Assembly: GCF_048544455.1 (NCBI RefSeq)
Contig: NC_133537.1
Coordinates: forward strand, 149,584,058 to 149,648,057
Source of the DNA: Silene latifolia
Lineage: Eukaryota > Streptophyta > Magnoliopsida > Caryophyllales > Caryophyllaceae
DNA length: 64,000 nt
Reading direction: 5' to 3'
Of the stretch, positions 34,299 to 44,875 are shown in pieces. Under the pieces are notes generated by a model that was not told the origin of the DNA, did not search any database, and was given only the letters and a program-made list of their open reading frames with translations. The position numbers and the translations under genes are program-made. Each line of letters begins with the position of its first letter. Position 1 is the stretch's first letter.

Positions 34299-36108
34299 CC
34301 CCTCAAATGCCCCCCATTTGAGAGTTACGCGAGTGTCCGCCCCCTCTTTTCTCCCTTAAAATTCTCGACTCGACTTCTCCAGTCACAATCCGACGCGTAT
34401 TTACGACCTACCGATCGTAAATACAAGCCTTACACATTGTTTGGTACCGTCATCGTGCATTAAATCACTTGACCGACCATTTCGACCACTACACCATCAC
34501 TAATCTTAAAACACTCTCTTTACTTACCAAAACGGTTTTAAACCGAGTTTTTTCCGACCAAACGAGTTGTTACACTTACGTCGGTCACTCGCCATAACCA
34601 AACATGTAAGTATGAGGGTGTAAAAATCCTCCTTTTATCATGTTTTCATTTGTTTCACGACTATAACATGCTAAAACGTGCATAACATGAACCGAAATAT
34701 GGGATAAACGAGCCAAAACTGATTTTTGGCCTGAGACAGAAGCCCCTTAGGTTGCAGGCTTACCCGCGCCTAAATGGGGTGTTCAGGTCAGAGATCAACC
34801 GTGTTTGTTCTCGTCTTTCCCCTTTAATTCGTTTTCATATTTGTAACCGGTTTTTACCATTTCGAATATTTTCAAACCCTTTTTATTTTATTTCATTTGT
34901 TTTAACCATAAAACATTTTTCACCCTTGGTTCCTCATACCATGACGGTTAAATCCGTGTTTCGGTGATAATATTTGGTTAATGACATTTAAAAGGCCTTT
35001 AAAACCTTTTATTTCATTTCTTTACATTTTAGGAGGTATTTTAAAGCCCTTCATCATTTCTTTACATTTTCGAAACAAATATATTAGTCACCAACACAAA
35101 GTCATCCTTGGTTCTATATAACATGCCGGATTTTAACCCGGGTGCGATGATGAGCATCGACTAATTATCGTCAAATGAACTTAAAGCGACTAGTTCATAA
35201 TCACTTTCAAAACTATTCATGTCAAGCTTGTCAAGTCAAACCCGACACGGGATATTATCAAAATAATGATGATTATTCGAGTCTAGTTCTTCAAATCAAC
35301 AAATGCGGTCTAAATGACCCTTTCAAACCAAATCGGGTTCAAATACCCATTTCTCAACACGTTTTGTAACGTTTTCAAAAGGTCAGAACACGACATACAA
35401 CCGTAGGCTGACCCGCGCCTCAAGCAGGCCTTTTCTAACTCATTTTCAGAATTACGGGAGGCCCCTTTACACCGCCGGCTGGCTCGCGCCTCATGTAGCC
35501 GTCTGGTACAGGGCCTGTTCCCTTTCCAGCATTAGTCTAGGACGATCCCGACTCCCGTTAGCCCGGATATAGGACGAGACGGATCAAATGACTATTTGCT
35601 CATTCAAAATCACATTTGCAAAATGCCTTACTCAGACAAATGAATCACGTTATGCACCCTAAACCTAATACGGTAAATGGATGTTTAATTTGCCTCTTGC
35701 ATGCAAATCAATCATTAATCCAACCCGACATCTTATACTTGATTCTTGGATTAAATCAACTGACTTTGAAAGCTCTCACATGTTAGGTTTAAATTATTGG
35801 ATGCGCATCATGCATTTAAACAGTTTTATCAACTTTTGCATTCAACCAACCAAGTTCGATCAGTAGAGGCCGCTACCGCGGGCGGGATTGGGTGTCTGAT
35901 TAAAGGACTTCCCAATACGTACCTTCACTTCTTACTCAGAAACTTTGGATAGTGGACGACCATATCCAGGGCGTACGAGTGTCATTCTAGAGATAGGATG
36001 CTAAAGAGGGACGATTTCCTTATTTTAGTACCTATGTCAAACGCTGCTTTGTGCTTCGATTTGACCGAGGTATAAAGTGGATTTCGAATGGGTTCCAAGC
36101 ATCCCACA

Positions 36109-36309
36109 AATGCTTGGTGGAGACTGTAAACATCTCTAATCGTTTAGAGACCCTTACCGAGACGAAACCGACCGATCTAAAACGATCCGTTCGAAAGCAT
36201 TTTTACGCCGCCGAGCGTGGCTTTCAAGAGACCGCTGCCATTGTCCACAGATCGGCTGGGCATACGCAGGTGGGCCATGTCCACACTACCTTAGATCAAA
36301 GCTCTAATA
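36109..36309 (+). other. Primer-site and leader remnant of element C2
   Basis: Directly after LTR C1, GGTGGAGACT corresponds to the GGTGGCGACTCC block after LTR C2 (the TGGCGACTCC start of Ogre/Tat-type primer sites), here mutated. The leader is cut at 36309 and joined to the end of RT, so gag, protease and most of RT were lost. Confidence 0.6.
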
Positions 36310-37632
36310 GAAATGCCGCAACCTCAAATGGAGGAAGAAGTTAGAGGATTCCTAGGCAAGGTGCAATACATAAGTCGATTCATATCGAAAATCACCATGA
36401 TCTGCGGGCCTATCTTCAAGAAGTTAAAGAAAATAAATCACACCATGTGGGATGATGACTGTCAGAAGGCTTTCAATTGAATCAAGGAAATACTAGCCAA
36501 ACGACCAGTGCTCATGCCACCCCAACGAGATCAACCTCTTGGTTTATATCTCACGGTGACTGAAACGGCCATGGGCGCCATGCTAGCTCAAACCGTAGGA
36601 AAAGAAGAAAGAGCTATCTACTACCTTAGTAAGAAGTTCTTGTAGTACGAGTGCAAATACACGCCACTCGAGAAGACGTGCCTCGCTCTTGTGTGGGCAA
36701 CGAAGAAGCTACGCCATTACATGCTTAGCTACTCCGTTAAAATATACTCCAAAATGGATCCTGTCAAATACCTCTTCGAAAAACCCGTTCTCAATGGACG
36801 CTTAGTAAGATGGACTTTGATGTTCTCAGAGTTCGATCTCAAGTAAGTACCTCTGAAAGATATAAAGAGGCGCGCCGTTGCCGAATTCTTCGCAAAAAAT
36901 TCCATTAATGATACACAAACGATAGACACCTGGTCGTTTCCGGATGAAGATATACTCCAAACCGATGTAGACTCCTGGGACCTATATTTTGATAGAGCAT
37001 CGAACTTAAGAGGATTTGGAATAGGAGTGTTGCTCATTTCTCCTGAAGGTGAGCATACACCAATCTCTGTCAAACTCGACTTCGAGGTGACAAATAATGC
37101 TGCAGAATACGAGGCTTGTCTCATTGGATTGCAAGCGGCAGTAGGTTTAGGCATCAGGAATCTTCGAGTGCATGGGGATTCATCGTTAATCATCAACTAA
37201 ATTACGGGATCTTGGAAAATCCGAAGTGAAATCTTAGCACCTTATCAAGCTAGAATAGACCAAGTAGCCCAATTCTTCGATCAAGTAACCTACCTACACC
37301 TACCTCGAGAGGAGAACCAATTTGCAGATGCTCTTGCAAAACTTGCATCTTTGATTAATATGCCGGATAGCATGGTAGAAATGCCTTTATGCATCGAACG
37401 ACGGTCAGAACAAGCTTATGTGCACCAAACCACCGATGAAGAGGAAATCACAGAGGAACCTTGGTTCCAAGCGATCCTAAACTTCAAACTCAACGACACC
37501 TATCCACCGGATATGGACAAAAGGGGACAACGCGCTATCCGCTTACTAGCTTCCCAATACGTTCTCATGCACGGAGAGTTATACAAAAGAACACATCTTG
37601 GTGTAATCCTACGCTGTCTTGATTATTCATAG
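36310..37632 (+). pseudogene. RT C-terminus, RNase H and second (archaeal-type) RNase H of C2
   Basis: One frame from 36310 without frameshift but with stops at 36478, 36643, 36844, 37198 and 37630. The first part is the RT thumb and connection (EEEVRGFLGKVQYISRFISK). Next is the gypsy RNase H (QPLGLYLTVTETAMGAMLAQ, then YTPLEKTCLALVWATKKLRH). From about 36980 a second RNase H follows: DLYFDRASNLRGFGIGVLL, NNAAEYEACLIGLQAAVGLG, LRVHGDSSLIIN, ENQFADALAKLAS. A second RNase H of this type is a hallmark of Tat/Ogre elements. It would remove RNA during cDNA synthesis. Five nonsense codons make this copy dead. Confidence 0.88.
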
Positions 37633-38850
37633 GCACGAAAAGTGATGGAAGAAGTCCAGGATGGAGAATATGGCCCTCACATGAGTGGACCCATGATGGC
37701 AAAGAAAATCGCACGTTTGGGGTATTATTGGACCACAATGGAATCTGATTGCATCAAATATGTAAGACATTGCCACAATTGTCAAATCTTTGGGAATGTG
37801 CAACATGTCCCTCCTTCATTGCATTACACCATGACATCTCCCTGGCCATTTTCTGCTTGGGGAATTGACATCATCGGCAAGATCACTAAAGCCAGAACAG
37901 GAGGTCACTGTTTCATCCTAGTAGCAATCGATTACTTCACCAAGTGGGTAGAAGCGGCTTCCTACACCAGTCTTACAGCCAAGAACGTGGCAAAGTTCAT
38001 ACAAACCAACATCATTTGTCGATACGGTTGCCCACATGAGATCATCAGTGACAATGGATCCCATTTCCAAGCTGAGACTAAGCAATTGCTAGCCAAGTAC
38101 AAAATCAAGCATCACCACTCCTCGCCATATAGACCACAAACTAATGGCGCGGTAGAGGCGGCAAACAAAAATGTTGTCACTATTCTCAAGAAAATGATTG
38201 ACAACTATCGAGTTTGGCCAAGCAAGATACCCTTTGCTTTATGGGGATACCGTACATCTGATAGGACGCCCACTGGGGCCACCTCTTTCTATTTGACCTA
38301 CGGCATGGAAGCTGTACAACCAGTCGAGCTAGAAATACCATCCTTGCGTATTTTATTCGAAAGTCAAATCCCAAAAGCCGATTGGAAGAGGGATAGATAT
38401 GAAGAACTCATCGTCCTGGATGAACGAAGATTGCGTGCATTACACAATGTGCAAACATATCAGGCACGTATCAAACGAGCCTTCAAAAAAAGGGTTAAGC
38501 CAATGAACATCAAAGAAGGAGACTTGGTCCTCAAATCAATTAGAGCTCTTTTACCTGTCGATCCACGAGGAAAATTCAAACCTAATTGGGTCGGGCCATT
38601 TCTAGTCAAATTCATACTTCCAGGGGGTGCGGTTAGGATCACAGACTTAGATGGGAAAGAATTTGCCAACCCAACAAACCTCGACCAACTGAAACGTTAC
38701 TATGCCGAGACTAGGAGCAAAAACGCGCCTCGCGTAACCTCACGTGTCGCTCTTGTGTCACGAAATAAGCGGCCCTGCCGAAACCAAATTAAGCTAATGT
38801 CATCTTGCTCTTGCATTTTGACAATTTGTCATCCTCATATCATCAAATAA
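37633..38850 (+). CDS. Integrase of element C2, open frame
   Basis: Continues the frame of the RNase H after the stop at 37630. Zinc-binding region: GYYWTTMESDCIKYVRHCHN with the CHNC pair. Core: WGIDIIGKITKA (first Asp), IISDNGSHFQAE (second Asp) and QTNGAVEAANKNVVTILKK (Glu), so the D,D,E triad is complete. The C-terminal GPY/F-like block reads FKPNWVGPFLVKF. The open frame of about 402 residues starts at 37642, but that Met is internal to the ancestral polyprotein, so it is not a free start. The last 30 or so residues look like read-through into trailer sequence. It is the least damaged enzyme in the window, though cut off from a working RT. Confidence 0.9.
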   Translation, partial: ARKVMEEVQDGEYGPHMSGPMMAKKIARLGYYWTTMESDCIKYVRHCHNCQIFGNVQHVPPSLHYTMTSPWPFSAWGIDIIGKITKARTGGHCFILVAIDYFTKWVEAASYTSLTAKNVAKFIQTNIICRYGCPHEIISDNGSHFQAETKQLLAKYKIKHHHSSPYRPQTNGAVEAANKNVVTILKKMIDNYRVWPSKIPFALWGYRTSDRTPTGATSFYLTYGMEAVQPVELEIPSLRILFESQIPKADWKRDRYEELIVLDERRLRALHNVQTYQARIKRAFKKRVKPMNIKEGDLVLKSIRALLPVDPRGKFKPNWVGPFLVKFILPGGAVRITDLDGKEFANPTNLDQLKRYYAETRSKNAPRVTSRVALVSRNKRPCRNQIKLMSSCSCILTICHPHIIK

Positions 38851-39250
38851 ACTGGAATGCATTTTAGGAGTAAGTAAAAGCTCATGCTTATTTTCTAAGT
38901 TCATTACAAGCTCTTGCTTAGAACAATTAATCTTTTACATTTACTTGAACTACGCGCAAGGGTTTGATTTCATTTTTTAAATGAATACGTAGGCAATCCT
39001 TCACAGGATACAACCCATTAATTATTTTAAATGTAAATAGAAGGACATTCGCAAATGCGTCTGGAATTCGACAAGAATAATAATAGAAAATCGTAACGGT
39101 TTCATAACCAACCAAGCTCTTTTATTTCATTTCTTTTAATAATAAGACGCTACATAATAAAAGATTTAAAAATAAAAATAGGCTAGGATTCTAAAAACCC
39201 CACCTTCTTATTACACTAATAATAATAATAAATAATAATAAAGACTTAGG
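38851..39250. other. Spacer between integrase and antisense gene P1
   Basis: No coding sequence seen. AT-rich, with an AATAATAAT microsatellite at about 39218-39240. On the minus strand this would be the 3' flank of P1. Confidence 0.6.
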
Positions 39251-40801
39251 CTATTCTTCTATTTTCCCTTGGCCTTTGTCATTTTTATAATATTTCTTGT
39301 CCCGGCCTCGAGCCGGACGCTCTTGCGCCACTTCCGACCTAATAACCAACGGTCTCTCTCGTGGTATAGCCTTGCCATTCTTGTCAACCACCATCTCGAC
39401 GGCACGAGAAGTCTCCGGTTTCTTCGAAGGATGAACAACTCGAAACCCGGCTTCTTCCTCTCCCTCAGTCAGATGCTTCTCTTTTTCCTTTTCTACATCA
39501 CGAACCTTGTAGTCAACAGGCTCGCGTTTCCTCAATCTCTCGCGCTCCTCCGGAGTAGTAGCTTTCCTCCACCGCAGATAGGAATCCGACACCCATAGAG
39601 CACTAACAGAAGAATTCAAGAACCATATATTCCTTTGAGCCCATTTGATGGCCCATTCTCTTTGACTCTTAGTAGTAAGGGCCACGGCAGTCTGCGGGAC
39701 AGTGTCAAGCTTCGGAATCATCTGCATCAATCCAACCTGCCTCATCAAACTCTCCGGGAAGATGCATATCATAAACTTCAAGCCTGGAATGCGCACAGAC
39801 CGGGTAGGATCCAAGGATGATACTCTAGTGACAAATTTGAGATGCCACCATGGTACGATCCATCTAATCAAGGGACCATCGTCACTCTTCAATTTGTTTT
39901 CCCAATAGTTGGAGACTCGAGTGAAGTCCACCATGTAGAGCCTGGTCCTCATCGTGATCGCGCGAGCATGATAAGTAGGAACATTAACTGGGGGCTCGAT
40001 CAATCGAAGACGCTCCATAGGCCAGACCTACCAAAAGCAGGTATTAGAAACAAAAAAAAAACAAAACAAAAAAAAAAAGAAAAAGAGAAAAAAAAAAGAA
40101 AAAAGAAAAAAAAGGAAAAAGTAAAAAAAAAAAAAACGAAAAAAAGAAAAAAAAAAAAAATCTTTTACCTGCAAAATAATGGGACTTCCCAGATAAGGAA
40201 GGTCACGGTTGGCTTTCCTGTTATCTAACCCCAACAGGATCTCTCCTAAGCACAGGCAAGTTGTGCTCCTGCGCAGCTCCATTTGCTCAATCAAGCTCAA
40301 ATAACGAGGATCGCCTCTCAAATCCTCATCAACATGCCCTTGAAAGACATATACATGTAGTAGGCAAAACCCGAATTCCCTTCGCCTGGCAACATAAGAG
40401 ATAGTGGGATCGACCCTATTGATGAATCGATCAATGAAGTCCAACATTCGCACTCCCTTTGAGGTCACAAGACGGTCCACCTCAGCTCTTGTCAACCCAA
40501 GCAAGTCCCTAAACTTGTTCTTATATCCTTGAGAATTAGAGGGAATAGCAGGCAAATGTTCTGGGTCCCAACCACCAATCGCAGTAATTTCTTCGGGAAA
40601 TGGGCAAATATCGCCTCCGGGGAAGGCAAATACGTGATAATTCGGGTCCCAATAATCAAGACAAGCATCTAGGAACGGTTTGACCACCTTGATCAACTTC
40701 AAGCTCAAAAGTGATCCAAAGTTATAAGCACCCATGTCGTGTTTCTCCACATTAGAGAACTCATTTGTCCATTCTTTTAGACGAATTTCAAGAGTATTCA
40801 T
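39251..40801 (-). CDS. Antisense gene P1, plant-mobile-domain/DUF7745-like protein, two exons
   Basis: On the strand opposite to the element. Exon 1 is 40801-40169 (211 codons), exon 2 is 40027-39251, intron 40028-40168. Donor CAG|GTAAAAG and acceptor TTTTGGTAG|GTC fit the GT-AG rule, both junctions are phase 0, and the intron is almost pure pyrimidine. The product is about 469 residues without a stop. Exon 1 has LDACLDYWDPNYHVFAFPGG and CPFPEEITAIGGW; exon 2 has PLIRWIVPWWHLKFVTRVSS. This layout resembles DUF7745 / plant mobile domain proteins, a family spread by transposons whose cellular members act in silencing and development. The C-terminus (from about residue 390) is charged and probably disordered. 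A TATA box lies 86 bp upstream. Family assignment is by eye; a more distant PMD relative is possible. Confidence 0.72.
40028..40168 (-). other. Intron of P1
   Basis: 141 bp, GT...AG on the minus strand, dominated by T-runs. On the plus strand it looks like poly-A with scattered G, which might be mistaken for a retroposon tail. Confidence 0.75.
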
Positions 40802-40886
40802 GATGTATGCTTATTTGGAGAGCTTTATGTAAGAAGACGAAGGAAAGACGGAAGAATTATGTGAATAAAACCTCCCTCGACGTCTC

Positions 40887-40894
40887 TATTTATA
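40887..40894 (-). promoter_or_regulatory. TATA box of antisense gene P1
   Basis: AGTATAAATAGAGACGTCG on the minus strand. It closely matches the C2 LTR core promoter AGTATAAATAGAGACCTTCG (46138 on). It lies 86 bp upstream of the P1 ATG. Confidence 0.65.
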
Positions 40895-40934
40895 CTAAAA
40901 GCTATTTCCTAAAATCCGTCAGGACGGATACACT

Positions 40935-41003
40935 GGGGAACAGGCGCAGCACCCGTTGCGTCTCTTCAAAGTGACGCAGCTCTTACTGCGCCTCTTCCTC
41001 AGC
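40935..41003. repeat. C2-type GCGCCTC palindrome module upstream of P1
   Basis: GGAACAGGCGCAGCACCCGT then TGCGTCTCTTC, then GACGCAGCTCTTACTGCGCC and TCTTCCTCAG. Two linked inverted repeats (GACGCAGCA against TGCTGCGCCTC) with the outer AGGAA / TTCCT also complementary. It begins 41 bp upstream of the P1 TATA box. Confidence 0.8.
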
Positions 41004-41651
41004 CTTCTTTCTGTGTTTTTCTGCGTTGGATCTTTCCTAATTCCTCAACTAATAATATTCTATTCATATGGGTTATTATTTTGGTAAATCCGTTAAACTG
41101 TCATGTTTCGTGTTTCCTAATCCCACGGGCACGCATTTCGAGGCGATATCGACATTTTTGTCATCTTAGCACGCTTATCCATTTCTTTTTTTATTTTCTT
41201 TTGGGGAATCATTTCACTAATTTAATTTATTTATTTTCAAACTTATACATTTTTTTTAATTTTCCTTTTGGGGAATCATTTCACTTTCGTTCCACATTAC
41301 ATTTAAAACTTACGTGTTTCTATTTTTTTCCTTTTTTTAGGGGGTAGCCCTCCCTACCGTCCGATCATTTCCGGCAAATTTTTGCATTTTTGCATTTCCG
41401 AGTCGTTGTTTTGCGCTAACTTAGGCCATGTGAACAAATGTATGTTCTATGTGATTTCTGTGTAAATTTCGGCAACATGACGGCATAAACCGTCATCTAC
41501 CAAACTTGTTCAAAGCTAACCTGCAGGTACAAACAAAGCAACCCAGTAGCAAAGGCTCGAGCCCCAAAACAACGTCCGAATGTCCAAAATGTAGGTCCTA
41601 AAAATGTATCAAATGTGCAAAATACAGCCGAAGACAAAAACAACAAGCAAA
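41004..41651. other. Spacer between P1 promoter and P2 end
   Basis: AT-rich, with two similar CTTTTGGGGAATCATTTCACT phrases at about 41197 and 41263. No coding content. It would be the 3' UTR of P2 on the minus strand. Confidence 0.5.
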
Positions 41652-44600
41652 CTACTGCTTGTCGCCGCCTAGCTCAGAAACTCTCACCTCGAGAGCAGCA
41701 ACCTCAGCGTCGCGGACCTCGAGCTCCCTCAGCAGGCGAGCTGTCTCTTCCCGGGAGTGGGCAAGCTCTCGCTCCAGCTCACGCTCCCTCTGTACACAGC
41801 TAGAATTGGCTCATGTCAATCATTTCAAACATAAGGAAAGTTAGAAAATTCCAAAATGCAGTAAACGGAAGGTTCATACCTGACGTCCTCGGCCGCCAAC
41901 AAGTGCCTCGACGGCATTAGCCCGCAGCCGGTTGGCTACCCTCCACAAAGCCACGAACCGGGATGGCGCAACCTGCATTTCAAAAGAAGAGATTCTTAAC
42001 AATTGGACAAACTCAAGCAAATCGTTCTTACACAAAATTATACAAGTTAGGAGACTCACCCTCCAAATCAGATGCTGCCACTCGTCCAAGCCATCATCTC
42101 TCACCGCCGCATCAAAATCGTGCAGCTCGGAGATCGTCGTCATCCCCGTCGCGTCAGTGTACTCAAAGGTCTCAAGGTACTCTGGGGGCTCGATGCCCGC
42201 CGCCTCGACCTCCTGCAAAGTCAAACGACTTCCATTAACCGATGATCATTCATTGTGTTCTCAAAATGATCAAAAGAAAGAGTAACACACTTACCATGAC
42301 CGGCCAGTACGCCAGCCTCCCGTAGAGGAACGCCGAGTAGTCCTCACCAGGAAGAAGGAGGGCGTCACCACCAACGCCTACCAGGTCAGCCTCCCTCTCA
42401 GCCTCAGATGGCTCCCTGAACATCGTCCGAGGAGGATCGATGGAAACCGTCAAGATATCCCGAGAGCACTGACGAGCCAAACGTTAACCCAAGTACCACA
42501 CAGGACCCATCGACGTCCTAAGCAGCAACCGACTCGTGCCCCTAGGTTGAAACACCTCAGCCACAAAGGGAGGAGCGCCAGCGTAGTCCACCCAAGGCCT
42601 AGGCCCCCACTAAGAAAAGCAAACGAAGGGTCATTCATATGATCAGTTCTAAAAAGTAAAGAAGAAAGACAAACAACGCAAGGTGAAGTAATCACGCCGT
42701 CCAACTGAAGCGCGTTCACCTCCCGTCGACAGACGTCGTGAAAGGAACGCCGGCTCCTCGTACGGCACATCACCCAATCCCTCACAATGGGATAGGCCCT
42801 CTCCACCGGCTTCGTCCACTTGGGCGCGAGGCCCGGAAAGTAGGAGTACACCCACGCCTGTAAAACAAGATAGTCAACAACAATCTTTCGTGATTCGATA
42901 AGAAAAGTAAATGACCTTTCATGAAATAAGATGAAGGTTTATACCTCCAACAACAGTCCAGGGCCAACAGCGGCAGGAGAAGTCCCCTTCTCTATCAACT
43001 CCGGACGAACCATGGCCCTCATAAAGCGAATGAGGACCGCAAACTAGCAGTGACCCAGTCCCAACGGCTTAGGTCGCTCAGAAAGAAACGTAAGGAGCTT
43101 CGTCGATAGCCTCTATCCCTTGTCTCCGAGGTAGATCGAAGACAAGAACCACCAGAGCCACAAACGGACTCTCTGCTCTGCATTACTTGGAGGAGGAGCC
43201 ATCTCCCTCCCCTCGATCGTCACCGACGCAGAGGTATTCCCTGCAAAATAATCCCGGATGTAAGAACTAGGCACCAATCCAGGAACCGCAGCAGCCTTCG
43301 GCATCAAGTTCCAGCCGATCAATCTCCTAGCTTCAGCCGAGTCTACCCTCATGGCTGTCTCCGGCCACTCCACCACCTCAGTCCCACACGGCAAACCAGA
43401 AATCATGCCGTAATCCTCCAACGTGACCCCCACCTCACCAAAAGGCATGTGAAATGTGGAGGTCGTGTCCCAAAACCGGTCAAAGAAAGCTCGAACTAGG
43501 CTGAGGTTATCCCAAAGCTTCCTCCTCGTGATATCCCTCCAAGCCTGCACCAAAGAAGCGAACGCTCCCCACTCGATGATGGCTCGCTCCTCAGCCGACA
43601 ACCTCTCGTAGCATCCCATCGCCGTCGTGTAGCCCGAGAACGATCTGATGTTCCCGGCCTCCTATTTGGATTCAAAACAAAAGCTATCTTTATCTTGAAG
43701 GAAGAAGAAAAGGAATAACAAGAAGAAATGAAAGAAGATGAATGAAGAGTGATAAATTCGATTGACCAAGCTCTTCACCGTCTTGTAGGACAGGTGACCC
43801 TCTGCAGCCCAAAGTACGTGCCTGTTGTCCCAAGTCTCAGCCCACGCAGGTGCTCCCCTCAGCTGGCGACCACCCCGTCCAACGTTGGCCCATCTCGGGG
43901 CTTCCCCCTCCTCAAGAATCTCCTCCTCAAGGACCTCGTCCTCAGCAGACGTCACCGCGGCGGTAAAAGCCTGCTCTAACGCCTCCTCAAGCGAACGAGA
44001 AGGGTTAAGAGCTGTGTCCACATCCATGGGAGCTTTCCCTGACGTTGAAGCCTCATCACCTGCAAAATTAAAGTGAATTTAGGCCGCGTCAAGTGACGAC
44101 AAGCCTTAATTATGGGATTTTCGAGTTTTCGGAGCTCTGAAATCGCTCTTTTTCCGCCATCTTTGGCAATTTTCCCAAAAACTCGTCGGCTCATGTGGTA
44201 ATTTGGGTCAAGTCAAGCCTAAGTTGAAGCCTAGTCATGGGTTCAAGTCGGAATTTCGACAGCATTTCGTTATAACGGCGATTATGCACTAGAAAGTGTC
44301 CTGAAAAAGCCGTCACAAATCAAAATTCCGAGATTATAAGAAGTTTACCCATCATACAAGGATTCTAAATGTCAAGTTTCATCACAAATGGGTAATCCTA
44401 GGGCTATTTTCGAAGCGATTTACGGTTTAGCTGTGAGACCGTCTCAATTTCACTCAAATGCTCAAAACTCAACGAAAATTCGAAACAAATACATGGTTAT
44501 GATCCTTATACTACTAATTAGCCATTTACAATGTCAATTTTACAAGGAAAATTCATTTGGGGGAAAAGCCCCAAATTTTCGATATAATTAGGGTTAAAAC

Positions 44601-44675
44601 CCTGATTTTGTCGGTCCAATTTTATCAATTATAGAAGATTAATGCAAGAATAATACACATACCTCGAGTAGTCAT
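41652..44675 (-). pseudogene. Antisense gene P2, plant mobile domain (PMD) protein, eight exons, three stops
   Basis: Exons on the minus strand: 44675-44663, 44059-43767, 43661-42945, 42857-42678 (donor uncertain), 42609-42295, 42212-42060, 41972-41880, 41789-41652. All introns are GT-AG and all junctions keep frame, giving about 633 codons. Exon 1 is only 13 nt. Exon 3 holds the PMD core: RAFFDRFWDTTSTFHMPFGE, VTLEDYGMISGLPCG, VRLWLWWFLSSIYLGDKG. Exon 5 has RPWVDYAGAPPFVAEVFQPR. Exon 8 is a heptad-like coiled coil (RERELERELAHSREETARLL). Three nonsense codons (after YLGDKG, GLGHC and VWYLG) make this copy a pseudogene. PMD proteins include MAIN and MAIL1, nuclear proteins needed for silencing and genome stability, and many transposon-borne copies. 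This one differs strongly from P1. Confidence 0.8.
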
Positions 44676-44741
44676 GGCAAATGCGAGTTTTTTGATCAAA
44701 TTTTGACGAAAATAGTTGGAATTTGAGAGAGTAATTAGAGA

Positions 44742-44751
44742 CTTATATTTC
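44742..44751 (-). promoter_or_regulatory. TATA-like box of antisense gene P2
   Basis: AATATAAGTCTC on the minus strand, about 67 bp upstream of the P2 ATG and 55 bp downstream of a palindrome module. Confidence 0.5.
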
Positions 44752-44805
44752 GAAAATATGAAACAAAACCACTATTTCATCGGGTTTTTACTCAGGAATG
44801 CCACG

Positions 44806-44875
44806 CTCAGGAACAGACGCAGCAGGTGCTGCGCCTCTTCCAAGGGACGCAACTCTTGCTGCGCCTCTTCCTCAG
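44806..44875. repeat. C2-type palindrome module upstream of P2
   Basis: CTCAGGAACAGACGCAGCAG, GTGCTGCGCCTCTTCC, then GGGACGCAACTCTTGCTGCG and CCTCTTCCTCAG. It starts 131 bp upstream of the P2 ATG; the P1 module starts 134 bp upstream of the P1 ATG. A half module, GGTGCGCCTCTTCCAC, follows at about 44938. Confidence 0.8.

Larger units (their letters stand above)
33781..36108 (+). repeat. LTR C1 of a Tat/Ogre (Retand-like) element
   Basis: Starts TGTAGATACTCGG after a PPT and ends near CATCCCACA, about 2.3 kb. It is recognisably homologous to LTR C2 (45591-47913) at both ends and around the TATA box but strongly diverged, so the two are not an LTR pair from one insertion. A TATA box is at 34291-34298. 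GCGCCTC modules lie at 34205-34265, 34735-34790, 35385-35440 and 35455-35512. Confidence 0.8.

Noticed and set aside
40040-40160. Long A-rich run that looks like the tail of a retroposon
   Set aside because: On the minus strand it is the pyrimidine-rich intron of P1, with in-phase GT-AG borders.
39251-44675. P1 and P2 as ordinary host genes
   Set aside because: Both lie between integrase and PPT of a Tat-type element, and a C1 relative keeps a matching first exon. PMD-like antisense ORFs are plausible element cargo. A host-gene origin long ago remains possible.
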